A DNA stretch of 22,176 nt from Vermiphilus sp. (GTDB lineage: Bacteria > Ratteibacteria > UBA8468 > B48-G9 > JAFGKM01): NCBI GenBank assembly GCA_020722825.1, contig DYKC01000004.1:1-22176 (forward strand), read 5' to 3'. Position numbers and translations under genes: made by a program. The notes under the pieces were generated by a model, which ran no database searches, was not told the origin of the DNA, and saw nothing but the letters and a program-made list of their open reading frames with translations. Shown here one piece after another: positions 7,196 to 13,622 of the stretch (position 1 is its first letter; every line of letters starts with the position of its first letter).

Positions 7196-7882
7196 ATGGC
7201 TCAAAAAAAATATCTTTTTTTTAAATCTTTTTCCGTAAGTTTATTAATTCACATCGCAGGAATTTCTTTGTTTTCTCTGGTTCTGCCGATTCCCAGACAT
7301 GAGACAAAACCAATAGAGGTCTCCCTGCTCCCGCCTTCTACCATACCCGAATCCAAAATTGAACTTGCTCGTGTTACAGCCGTTCCGAAAATCCCTCAGG
7401 CACTTACCAAGGACGAAAAAATTGCCCTTCTTAAGAAACCAGAAGCACTAAAATTCGCGGTTGAACAGTTTGCAGGTTCTCAACAAAATGTCCCTGTTAC
7501 ACAGATAACCCGAAGGTTTGAGATACCCGAATTTGAGATACAATTACCCGATATCTTTTCTCACAAAAGTCTGGAGCAAAATCTTCAGAGAACCCTGCCT
7601 GATATTAACATAGAAGGGCCTGCTGGAAGCAGAGGTCTGCTTTACAGGGAAAAGGTAGAATATCCCGACTGGGCGCAAGAAAAAGGTATTGAAGGCAATA
7701 TACAGATAAAATTCTGGGTTGACCCTGATGGAAAAGTTGCTCTTACAAATCTTGTTTCTTCATCCGGTTTTCCGGAACTTGATATGTACGCAGAGCAGAA
7801 CTTAAGAAAATGGCTGTTTGAACCTGTTGCAACCAACAAACAGGCATGGGGTATCATAACCTTCAGGTTCAGACTAAAATAA
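7196..7882 (+). CDS. tonB: TonB-like energy transducer
   Basis: 228 residues in the TonB plan. A basic N-terminus leads into one membrane helix with the S-x-x-x-H motif (S15 and H19 in SLLIH), the residues needed for coupling to ExbB/ExbD. A moderately proline-containing periplasmic linker follows, then a C-terminal TonB domain from about residue 150. The domain shows EYPDWAQEKGIEGNIQIKF, the DPDGKV turn, SSG and KWLFEP, all standard. The linker lacks long Pro-Glu/Pro-Lys repeats, so its reach across the periplasm is shorter than usual or helped by a partner such as the TPR protein. There is no separate ribosome-binding site, so translation probably couples to exbD. Its stop overlaps the next start by one base. 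Confidence 0.9.
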   Translation: MAQKKYLFFKSFSVSLLIHIAGISLFSLVLPIPRHETKPIEVSLLPPSTIPESKIELARVTAVPKIPQALTKDEKIALLKKPEALKFAVEQFAGSQQNVPVTQITRRFEIPEFEIQLPDIFSHKSLEQNLQRTLPDINIEGPAGSRGLLYREKVEYPDWAQEKGIEGNIQIKFWVDPDGKVALTNLVSSSGFPELDMYAEQNLRKWLFEPVATNKQAWGIITFRFRLK

Positions 7883-8115
7883 TGATACAGATAGAAATAG
7901 AGCTGGCAGTGGCCATCTATCTCGCTCTCAGTATTCTAATTCTACTTATATGGATTGTCTTTGAATGGAAAAAGAAAACAACTGAAGATTTAAATATGGA
8001 CAATTCTCTCTGGCAATGTCCTACCTGCTTTTATACCTACATAGATAGCCGCTCGGAAAGTATATCAAAATGTCCCAGATGTGGAACCCTTCACAAAAAA
8101 GAAGAAAAAGAGTAA
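7882..8115 (+). CDS. Small membrane-anchored zinc-ribbon protein
   Basis: 77 residues, starting at the ATG that overlaps the tonB stop (TAATG). One hydrophobic helix lies at about residues 9-27 (AVAIYLALSILILLIWIVF). It is followed by a basic patch (KKK), which places the C-terminal part in the cytoplasm. That part is a zinc-ribbon-like knuckle pair with CPTC at 46-49 and CPRC at 64-67. No enzyme motif is present. The one-base overlap argues that it belongs to the TonB-type operon. It could be an accessory or regulatory subunit of the ExbB/ExbD complex or a metal-responsive membrane protein. I know of no named family that fits both the context and the layout. Confidence 0.75.
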   Translation: MIQIEIELAVAIYLALSILILLIWIVFEWKKKTTEDLNMDNSLWQCPTCFYTYIDSRSESISKCPRCGTLHKKEEKE

Positions 8116-8281
8116 AATTACAGGGTGAGTGAAAAATCACAGCCCCTGACCATAGAAATGAGTGGCAGGTGATAGGTGTTTAGTAATAAGCAAAATGCTT
8201 TTAAAAACTAATCAATAGGTACCATACACTTTTCACTATTCACCGGCTCCAGAGACTGGCAAGCGGGGCGAAGGAGATATA
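8116..8281. other. Intergenic region after the TonB-type operon
   Basis: It holds a bulged hairpin at 8121-8147 (CAGG-GTGA paired with TCAC-CCTG), too weak and lacking a T-tract to call a terminator with confidence. Near its far end, TTTTCACTATTCACC (8229-8243) is partly complementary to GGTGAGTGAAAA (8124-8135). No gene was seen. The ribosome-binding site of the next gene (GAAGGAG) closes the region. Confidence 0.3.
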
Positions 8282-8488
8282 ATGATAACCGAGATAGGTA
8301 TCGTGGCAGGCGAAATCTGGCAATATCTTGAAAAGTACACAGAGGCAACTCTCTCTAAAATCGCAAAGGCAATAAAAAGAGATAGAGACATAGTTCTGTT
8401 GAGTCTCGGTTGGCTTGGGAGAGAAGGGTATGTGTTGATTAAAAAGGAAGGAAAGGAGTACAGGATAACCTTTCAGAAAAAAGAATAA
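8282..8488 (+). CDS. Small winged-helix protein (DUF2582-like)
   Basis: 68 residues. The pattern is helix, helix (TLSKIAKAIKRDRDIVLLSLGWLGREGYV), then a beta-wing (VLIKKEGKEYRITF). This matches the minimal winged helix-turn-helix domain grouped in my memory under DUF2582 (PF10771). Such proteins begin with a conserved EIGxxAGxIWxyL segment, present here as TEIGIVAGEIWQYLEK. A good ribosome-binding site (GAAGGAG) precedes ATG 8282. It is followed 48 bases later by tRNA-Gln. It may bind DNA or act as a protein-interaction module. No target can be inferred. Its position behind the TonB-type operon, on the same strand but separated by 166 bases, does not prove a link. Confidence 0.75.
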   Translation: MITEIGIVAGEIWQYLEKYTEATLSKIAKAIKRDRDIVLLSLGWLGREGYVLIKKEGKEYRITFQKKE

Positions 8489-8536
8489 CCGCCCTCCTTT
8501 TAGAATTTCGTATTTGAGATTTTGAGTTTCTATGTA

Positions 8537-8607
8537 TGGGGGATCGTCTAATGGTAGGACATCAGACTCTGGATCTGAGGGTCTAGGTTCAAATCCTAGT
8601 CCCCCAG
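8537..8607 (+). tRNA. tRNA-Gln (anticodon CUG)
   Basis: A full cloverleaf is visible. The acceptor stem is TGGGGGA/TCCCCCA with the U1-A72 pair and G73 discriminator characteristic of glutamine tRNAs. The anticodon stem TCAGA/TCTGA encloses the loop CTCTGGA, giving anticodon CTG. The T-arm is CTAGG-TTCAAAT-CCTAG. CCA is not encoded. It reads CAG codons only. Confidence 0.95.
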
Positions 8608-8632
8608 TTTCTCTTCTCTGAAAAGGATTTGA

Positions 8633-8710
8633 ATGGGCGAAGAAACTGCGATTAGAAAGAGCAGTGTTAGCACCTGGCCTAACCCGGGCTACATCGGAGG
8701 GTTAAGATAA
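8633..8710 (+). other. Possible 25-aa leader ORF with alternative hairpins before hxlB
   Basis: An AAGGA five bases before ATG 8633 makes a plausible ribosome-binding site for a 25-codon frame (starts MGEETAIRK, ends GYIGGLR, then TAA). Two overlapping hairpins compete at its 3' half. GTTAG (8666-8670) can pair with CTAAC (8679-8683), and TAACCC (8680-8685) can pair with GGGTTA (8699-8704). This is the geometry of a leader-peptide attenuator, but there is no run of a single regulatory codon. It may be chance. Confidence 0.2.
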
Positions 8711-8734
8711 TCCACAGAATTTTATCCGACAAAA

Positions 8735-9250
8735 ATGGAAAATAAGATTATTGAGGAACTGGTGGAAACGGTAAAAGGTATTGAAGAACGTTATTACCGG
8801 GATACAACCTCAGTTTTAAAAAGAGCCTGCAGGATTTTTACGACAGGAGCGGGAAGAAGCGGTCTTATCAGCAGGTGTTTCGCTATGAGACTTATGCATC
8901 TTGGTCTGGAAAGTTACGTTGTCGGAGAAACAATCTGCCCTGCCATAAAAAAAGGTGATGTTCTGGTTGCAATCTCTTGTTCAGGAGATAAAACAAGACT
9001 GCTGGAACTTGTAAGAGCAGCAAAAAAAAACAAGGCAAAGGTCTTATGCATAACATCTAAAAAAGACAATCCGCTTGCACAGGTATCAGACTATCAGGTA
9101 GTTATCCCGGTCAAAAAATCCATCCAGTTCGGCAATTCACTTTTTGAACAGTCGGTTTTTGTCTTCTTTGAAACGCTTGTGGAATATTACAGGCAGAAAG
9201 AAAAGATTACCACATCAAATATGGTAGAACACCACACCAATCTGGAATAA
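8735..9250 (+). CDS. hxlB: 6-phospho-3-hexuloisomerase (SIS domain)
   Basis: 171 residues, one SIS (sugar isomerase) domain. The phosphate-binding loop TTGAGRSGLISRCFAMRLMH, the segment YVVGE, the second loop ISCSG and the stretch SIQFGNSLFEQ are all family hallmarks. The C-terminus (M..HHTNLE) reproduces the M..(R/K)HANLE ending that marks PHI (HxlB/YckF). It converts D-arabino-3-hexulose 6-phosphate to fructose 6-phosphate in the ribulose monophosphate pathway. That pathway fixes formaldehyde or, in reverse, makes ribulose 5-phosphate. The partner synthase HxlA is not in this window. The start ATG 8735 lacks a clear ribosome-binding site. The gene converges on araD, with only nine bases between the two stops. 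Confidence 0.9.
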   Translation: MENKIIEELVETVKGIEERYYRDTTSVLKRACRIFTTGAGRSGLISRCFAMRLMHLGLESYVVGETICPAIKKGDVLVAISCSGDKTRLLELVRAAKKNKAKVLCITSKKDNPLAQVSDYQVVIPVKKSIQFGNSLFEQSVFVFFETLVEYYRQKEKITTSNMVEHHTNLE

Positions 9251-9259
9251 CAACTCCTG

Positions 9260-9928
9260 TCATTTCTGTCCGTAGCGAGCGGAATGGTAGCGGTCATACC
9301 ACTTTGAAATTTCTTCATCAGCCATGGGCTGAACCTTTCTGCCTATGTTTTCCCCTGCCATAATGGCATAATAAGAGACCTCTGCACAATACTCTGCCAT
9401 CAGTGCATAAAGCGCGCTTCTTTCAGGGGTTTCACCCATAGAGAATAAACCATGCCTGCCAAGAATTATAGCATTGCATCCTGTTTTCTGGTACACCCTC
9501 AGTAACTCTTTACCTATGTTATCACCAACATTGTCAACATACCTGCTTACCGGTATCTCTCTTCCGAATACATCTGCATGCCCTGTAGTAAGAACAGGCA
9601 CTGGGATGTTCAGAACTGAAAAAACCGTGATAAACTTTGAGTGCGTATGACATACGCCCCCTATTTCTGGCAGGTTCTTATAGAGAAAAATATGATGGGG
9701 GGTATCAACCGAAGGTTTCATCTTGCTACCGGCTGTGGAACTTCCATCAATATCAACCTCTGCTATCATCTCTTTTTTGAGGTGTTCATAGGCAACACCA
9801 CTGGGTTTTATGTAAATCCTCCCCTTATCCCTGTCTATCCCGCTGACGTTACCCTGCGTTCCATAAACAAGTCTGTTTTTCCAGAGATACAGGTTTGCCT
9901 GCCACACACCTTCTTTCAATCTATCCAT
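9260..9928 (-). CDS. araD: L-ribulose-5-phosphate 4-epimerase
   Basis: 222 residues, class II aldolase/epimerase fold. The zinc ligands are H94 and H96 (CHTHS) and H159 (GRHG). The substrate loop GNVSG and the KPSGV block sit near the N-terminus, and PSVDTP is at 72-77. The residues that distinguish epimerase from fuculose-phosphate aldolase in E. coli AraD (Asp120 and Tyr229) have counterparts here in D119 (HADVFG) and Y219 of the ending SARYGQK. It interconverts L-ribulose 5-phosphate and D-xylulose 5-phosphate. It overlaps the end of araB by eight bases, so the two are translationally coupled. The substrate assignment is strengthened by the kinase next to it. Confidence 0.92.
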   Translation of the reverse strand: MDRLKEGVWQANLYLWKNRLVYGTQGNVSGIDRDKGRIYIKPSGVAYEHLKKEMIAEVDIDGSSTAGSKMKPSVDTPHHIFLYKNLPEIGGVCHTHSKFITVFSVLNIPVPVLTTGHADVFGREIPVSRYVDNVGDNIGKELLRVYQKTGCNAIILGRHGLFSMGETPERSALYALMAEYCAEVSYYAIMAGENIGRKVQPMADEEISKWYDRYHSARYGQK

Positions 9929-11606
9929 CTGGAATAACCTCTCCTTTTATCTTCAGCAGTTCCTTCATAACATAATATAAATTCTTATTTGCCGATTTCG
10001 TTCCGAAGGCATCGTGAATCCCTTTATAAAGTCTGTAAATCTTATCATATACCTTTTTATTATTTTTGTCCGGCCTGTAAACAATTTTTTTAAACCTGCA
10101 CACTTTTTTCTGGGCATCTAATACATCAGCAAAACCACCTCTTTGTTTTCCCGCCGCTATTGCACCGAAAACAGCTGCACCAACAGCACACGTCTGCTGG
10201 GAAGCCGCTATCTTTAGAACCCTGCCTGTGATATCAGAATATATCTGCATTAGAAGCGGATTCTTATCAGGGATGCCTCCTGTGGCAATTATTTCGTTTA
10301 TTTCAACACCGTATTCCTCAATCCTTTCAATTATCATCCTTGCTCCAAATCCTGTTGCCTCAATAAGGGTTCTGTAAATTTCTTCAGGAGAGGTGTTCAA
10401 TGTAAGTCCCAGAACAAGGCCTGTCAGTTTCTGGTCAACGAGGATGTTCCGATTCCCATTGTGCCAGTCAAGCGCAAGAAGTCCTGTCTGCCCCGGTTTT
10501 ATCTTTGCAGCGGCAAGAGAATACTGCCGGTGAGGATCCCTAATACCGGCAGGTGCAAATCTCTTGACAAACCAGTTAAAGATATCGCCAACCCCGGACT
10601 GTCCTGCTTCAATACCGACAAAACCAGGGATAATTGAATGAGTAACCATCCCGCATATGCCCGGGATATCCCGAAGTTTTCTCCCTGTAGGTGCTACTGT
10701 CATATCACAGGAGGAGGTTCCAATAACCTTTACAAGAACCCCCGGCTTAACCCCTGCCCCAACCGCTCCCATATGGGCATCAAAAGCCCCTACACTCACG
10801 GGAATTCCTGGAAGAAGTCCTGTCTTCTTTGCCCATTCTTCACATAAATAGCCCGCGGGTTGTCCTGCTGGGTATGCCTTTTCATATAACTTCTTTCTTA
10901 TATCCTTGAATGACCTGTCCAGTTTATAAAGAAATTCATCATCAGGAAGCCCGCCCCAATCTTCGTTATACATTGCCTTATGCCCTGCAGCACATATACT
11001 CCTTATCACCTCACCCGGTCTATTTTTGCCGCACAGAACTGCAGGGATATAGTCGCAAAGTTCCACAAAACTCGCAGTTGCGTCAAAAACTCTCCTGTCT
11101 ATCCTCGCAAGATGCAGAAGTTTTGAGAAAAACCATTCCGAGGAATATACACCACCTATTCTCGCAAGATATTCAGGTCTTATTTTTTCCGCAAGGTCAG
11201 TGATTTCTTCTGCTTCATCTGCAGAGGTATGGTCTTTCCAGAGGTATGCCATGGCATTATTATTTCTCCTGAACTCATTATGGAAAGTGAGTGGGATAAG
11301 ATTCTCATCAACAGGTAAAGGAGTACTTCCCGTGGTATCAACCCCTATGCCTATCATCTTTTCCTGGCTGAACGTCTTTTCCCTCCTCCTTGCCTTTTCT
11401 ACTACATCTTTGATAACCTTCTCCATAGAGATGTGATAGTCATAGGGATTCTGCCTTGCAAGATGCGGATTTCCTGCATCCAAGATGACACCGTCAACAC
11501 CTGAAGGATAGTTACACACAGCATCCGCTATTTCAATGCCCTTTTCAAGGTCAAGAACTACCGCTCTGAGAGAATTGGTCCCGAAATCCAGTCCTAGAGA
11601 ATACAT
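9921..11606 (-). CDS. araB: Ribulokinase (FGGY family)
   Basis: 561 residues, close to E. coli AraB (566). The ATPase-fold start LGLDFGTNSLRA is followed by GVDTTGSTPLPVD (88-100), LWKDHT (122-127), GGVYSSEWFFSKLLH, ELCDYIPAVL, the catalytic-base region GAFDAHMGAVGAG and GLEAGQSGVGDI. These correspond in order to AraB motifs, distinguishing it from xylulokinase and glycerol kinase. It phosphorylates L-ribulose (the family also accepts D-ribulose). It is the first gene of araB-araD. A TTGAAT-17-TACAAT promoter lies upstream and GGAG precedes the ATG. No araA or arabinose transporter is in the window, and the upstream isomerase/epimerase gene is destroyed, so the source of ribulose is unclear. 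Confidence 0.94.
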   Translation of the reverse strand: MYSLGLDFGTNSLRAVVLDLEKGIEIADAVCNYPSGVDGVILDAGNPHLARQNPYDYHISMEKVIKDVVEKARRREKTFSQEKMIGIGVDTTGSTPLPVDENLIPLTFHNEFRRNNNAMAYLWKDHTSADEAEEITDLAEKIRPEYLARIGGVYSSEWFFSKLLHLARIDRRVFDATASFVELCDYIPAVLCGKNRPGEVIRSICAAGHKAMYNEDWGGLPDDEFLYKLDRSFKDIRKKLYEKAYPAGQPAGYLCEEWAKKTGLLPGIPVSVGAFDAHMGAVGAGVKPGVLVKVIGTSSCDMTVAPTGRKLRDIPGICGMVTHSIIPGFVGIEAGQSGVGDIFNWFVKRFAPAGIRDPHRQYSLAAAKIKPGQTGLLALDWHNGNRNILVDQKLTGLVLGLTLNTSPEEIYRTLIEATGFGARMIIERIEEYGVEINEIIATGGIPDKNPLLMQIYSDITGRVLKIAASQQTCAVGAAVFGAIAAGKQRGGFADVLDAQKKVCRFKKIVYRPDKNNKKVYDKIYRLYKGIHDAFGTKSANKNLYYVMKELLKIKGEVIPDG

Positions 11607-11622
11607 TTAAACTCCATTCTAT

Positions 11623-11650
11623 TTAACAATAATTTCATATATTGTATAAT
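11623..11650 (+). promoter_or_regulatory. Promoter-like sequence upstream of the pseudogene
   Basis: TTAACA (11623-11628), a 16-base spacer and a perfect TATAAT (11645-11650) form a plausible plus-strand promoter leading into the isomerase/epimerase pseudogene and possibly tRNA-Ser. It interlocks with the divergent araB promoter. Confidence 0.45.
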
Positions 11651-11669
11651 AATAGACAGACAGATTCAA
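11641..11669 (-). promoter_or_regulatory. Promoter for araB-araD
   Basis: On the minus strand TTGAAT (11669 down to 11664), a 17-base spacer and TACAAT (11646 down to 11641) predict a start near 11634, leaving a leader of about 28 bases with GGAG before the araB ATG. No operator for an arabinose regulator was recognised. Confidence 0.5.
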
Positions 11670-11716
11670 AAAATATTCGGGCAGACACGCATTTGACAGG
11701 AAAGAAGCGGTGGAAA

Positions 11717-12113
11717 ATGAAGTTTGCGTTTATGAGTTTTACAACTCCGGAAGCAACTCTCACAGAGATGCTGGAGATAGCAAAAAAAAATACGGATATG
11801 ATGGTATAGAACCGAGAGCACAGGCCAAACATAAACACGGGATTGAGATTGAAACAGGTCCAGCAGAAAGAAAGGAGATTAAAAAATATTTGAGGAAAGT
11901 GGGATAGAATGTGCCTGTATTGCTACATCAATCGATAAAGCAAGGGCTCCCAAACTGGCGCTGATGGGCGAAGGTGAAAGCCCATACAACGTAGCTGTGG
12001 GACTGCTAAAAAACTCTGGGTATACAGGGTACCTGTCCGGAGAATACATAAATGCCTGGCCACCGGAAGTTGTACTTCCCCACGACATTGAAGTATTGAA
12101 AAGTTGCCTGTAA
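11717..12113 (+). pseudogene. Broken sugar-phosphate isomerase/epimerase gene
   Basis: The stretch begins MKFAFMSFTTPEATLTEMLE and ends with a stop at 12111-12113. Read through in three frames it gives the conserved start of xylose-isomerase-like TIM-barrel proteins (AKKYGYDGIEPR, then ESGIECACIATS) and their conserved end (GEGESPYNVAVGLLKNSGY, GYLSGEYINAWPPEVVLPH, IEVLKSCL). One A is missing in the A-tract at 11782-11790 and one in the A-tract at 11881-11886. About 140 residues that should lie between CIATS and LALMGEG are absent. Only about 130 of the usual 270 residues remain. Two frameshifts plus a large internal deletion make real decay far likelier than sequencing error. tRNA-Ser begins six bases later. 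Confidence 0.85.
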
Positions 12114-12119
12114 ATATCA

Positions 12120-12209
12120 GGAGAGATGGCTGAGTGGATGAAAGCGACCGCCTCGAAAGCGGCTGTGCCCTCATGGGTACCGCAGGTTCAAATCCTGCTC
12201 TCTCCGCCA
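12120..12209 (+). tRNA. tRNA-Ser (anticodon CGA)
   Basis: A 90-base class II tRNA. The acceptor stem GGAGAGA/TCTCTCC, G73 and an encoded CCA are present. The anticodon stem CCGC/GCGG encloses CTCGAAA (anticodon CGA). A long variable arm (GCCCTCATGGGTA region) precedes the T-arm GCAGG-TTCAAAT-CCTGC. It reads UCG. It is the only one of the three tRNAs here with CCA in the DNA. Confidence 0.96.
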
Positions 12210-12242
12210 ATTTTCACTTGTAGAGTTTTTGAGGGTTGTTGC

Positions 12243-12284
12243 TTCGCCCTGTCGCCGCCGCTCGGTGACGCTCGCCAGTCGGGC
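12243..12284. other. GC-rich islet between tRNA-Ser and tolB
   Basis: 32 of 42 bases are G or C, in a surrounding that is clearly AT-rich. CGCTCG occurs twice and GCCC/GGGC bracket the islet, but no long stem forms and no T-tract follows. It lies between the convergent ends of tRNA-Ser and tolB. The rest of 12210-12381 shows no gene. Confidence 0.4.
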
Positions 12285-12381
12285 AAAAATTCATTTTCCC
12301 CACACCGTCTTTTCTTTTTGCCACCAGTAGTTTTAGATGATAGAATTACTTTGCTTGGGGTGGTACCGAGGTCTATAGATA

Positions 12382-13620
12382 TTACAAATTGCTCCAGTTC
12401 GGGCTGAAAGAGTTAAATTTGCCAGATGTCAACTGTCTTTTTTCCCCTGTGACTATGTCAATTATCATAAGAGACGTTGGTTTTGATTTTATATTGGAAT
12501 ATACCAGATGTCTGCTGTCGGGAGCCCACGATATATCTTCGCTGCCGAGCGTATCAGAGATTATTTTGGTTTCCTGTGTGGAGGGTTCGTATATTGCAAT
12601 GCCGAAAGAGTTGTCTCTCATAAACACATAGGCGATGTATCTGCCGTCCGGTGACCAGACAGGAGATGTTGAATATCCGGATATGAAACTTATCCTTGTA
12701 GTTCTGAAACCATCTTTTGTCATAGTATATATCTGCGGTGAGCCGTGGCGGTCAGAGACAAACGCAATCATTGTTCCGGAGGGAGAAAGTGACGGAGATG
12801 CATCAATAGCTCTGTCTGATGTTAACTGCCTTTTCATTCTGCCGTCAAATCCGTATACATAGATGTCAGGGCTCCCTGTTTTGCTCAGGACAACCGCGAG
12901 TTCTTCTGTTTTAAGACAGGTTGATGCACAGGCGTTGAGGCCAGGTTCTCCTATAAGAAGGTCTGTTTTACCTGAAATTAAGTCCATCTTCATCAGTTTA
13001 GCCCATCCCCCTCTGTATGATACGTAAAGTATCTCGCGGTGCGGTATTAACCATTTTGGGTAGTGGACGGGATATTCAACATCGGTCAGTTTTACAAGAT
13101 TTTCGCCGTCATAGTCAACTGAATACAACTGATATTGCCCTGTTGTATTAGAAACGAAGAGTATTTTACTGAGTGCTATACCAGGTTTACCCGTGAAATG
13201 AAAAACTATATCGTTGTTGATTTTATGTGCGAGATAAGCAGGATTGGCATCTGTCTGCTGTTTGTAGTGTTTTTCAAAAATTATCTTGTCATCAAGTGGG
13301 TCCTCAACCTTGATATTAATTCCATCTGAGACCCTTTCCCCGATAAGTATAATTTCTGTTGTGTATTTCTTTTTACTCTCAGAGGTATTCCCTGCGAAAA
13401 GAGATTCCCTGACGGAAAAATAGCCTGAGTACTCAAGGTCTCTTGAAAGGGTTCTCATTAAACTGCCCCAGTAGTTATCCTCTTTGCCTTCAAAAAGAAT
13501 CACAATCTCTGCCTTTTGTTGAAGGTTTTTGGTAATCCGCAGGAATATTGTTGATGAGCCGTAACCTGCGGATGAAAAACCGACGACAAATACTAAAAGT
13601 GCAGACAGCATCTTTTTCAT
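12382..13620 (-). CDS. tolB: Tol-Pal system protein TolB
   Basis: 412 residues from ATG 13620, which has GGAGGG eight to thirteen bases upstream and lies two bases after the tolA stop. A TTG six bases further up is less likely. A signal peptide (MKKMLSALLVFVVGFSSAGYG) is followed by the TolB N-terminal domain (about 25-135) and a beta-propeller of PD40/WD-like repeats. Examples are PSLSPSGTMIAFVSDRHGSP, PVWSPDGRYIAYVF, ISWAPDSRHLVYS and the final SPNWSNL. TolB is periplasmic. It links TolA and the inner-membrane TolQR complex to Pal at the outer membrane, which supports envelope constriction. The usual next gene, pal, is absent. Instead tolB ends facing tRNA-Ser. Confidence 0.92.
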   Translation of the reverse strand: MKKMLSALLVFVVGFSSAGYGSSTIFLRITKNLQQKAEIVILFEGKEDNYWGSLMRTLSRDLEYSGYFSVRESLFAGNTSESKKKYTTEIILIGERVSDGINIKVEDPLDDKIIFEKHYKQQTDANPAYLAHKINNDIVFHFTGKPGIALSKILFVSNTTGQYQLYSVDYDGENLVKLTDVEYPVHYPKWLIPHREILYVSYRGGWAKLMKMDLISGKTDLLIGEPGLNACASTCLKTEELAVVLSKTGSPDIYVYGFDGRMKRQLTSDRAIDASPSLSPSGTMIAFVSDRHGSPQIYTMTKDGFRTTRISFISGYSTSPVWSPDGRYIAYVFMRDNSFGIAIYEPSTQETKIISDTLGSEDISWAPDSRHLVYSNIKSKPTSLMIIDIVTGEKRQLTSGKFNSFSPNWSNL

Positions 13621-13622
13621 TA

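Noticed and set aside
11710..11907. 65-codon frame as an independent small protein
   Set aside because: Its sequence (YGYDGIEPRAQAKHKHGIE) is the middle piece of the frameshifted isomerase/epimerase pseudogene.
12126..12407. 93-codon plus-strand frame starting in tRNA-Ser
   Set aside because: It begins inside a certain tRNA gene and runs through the GC-rich islet into tolB on the other strand.
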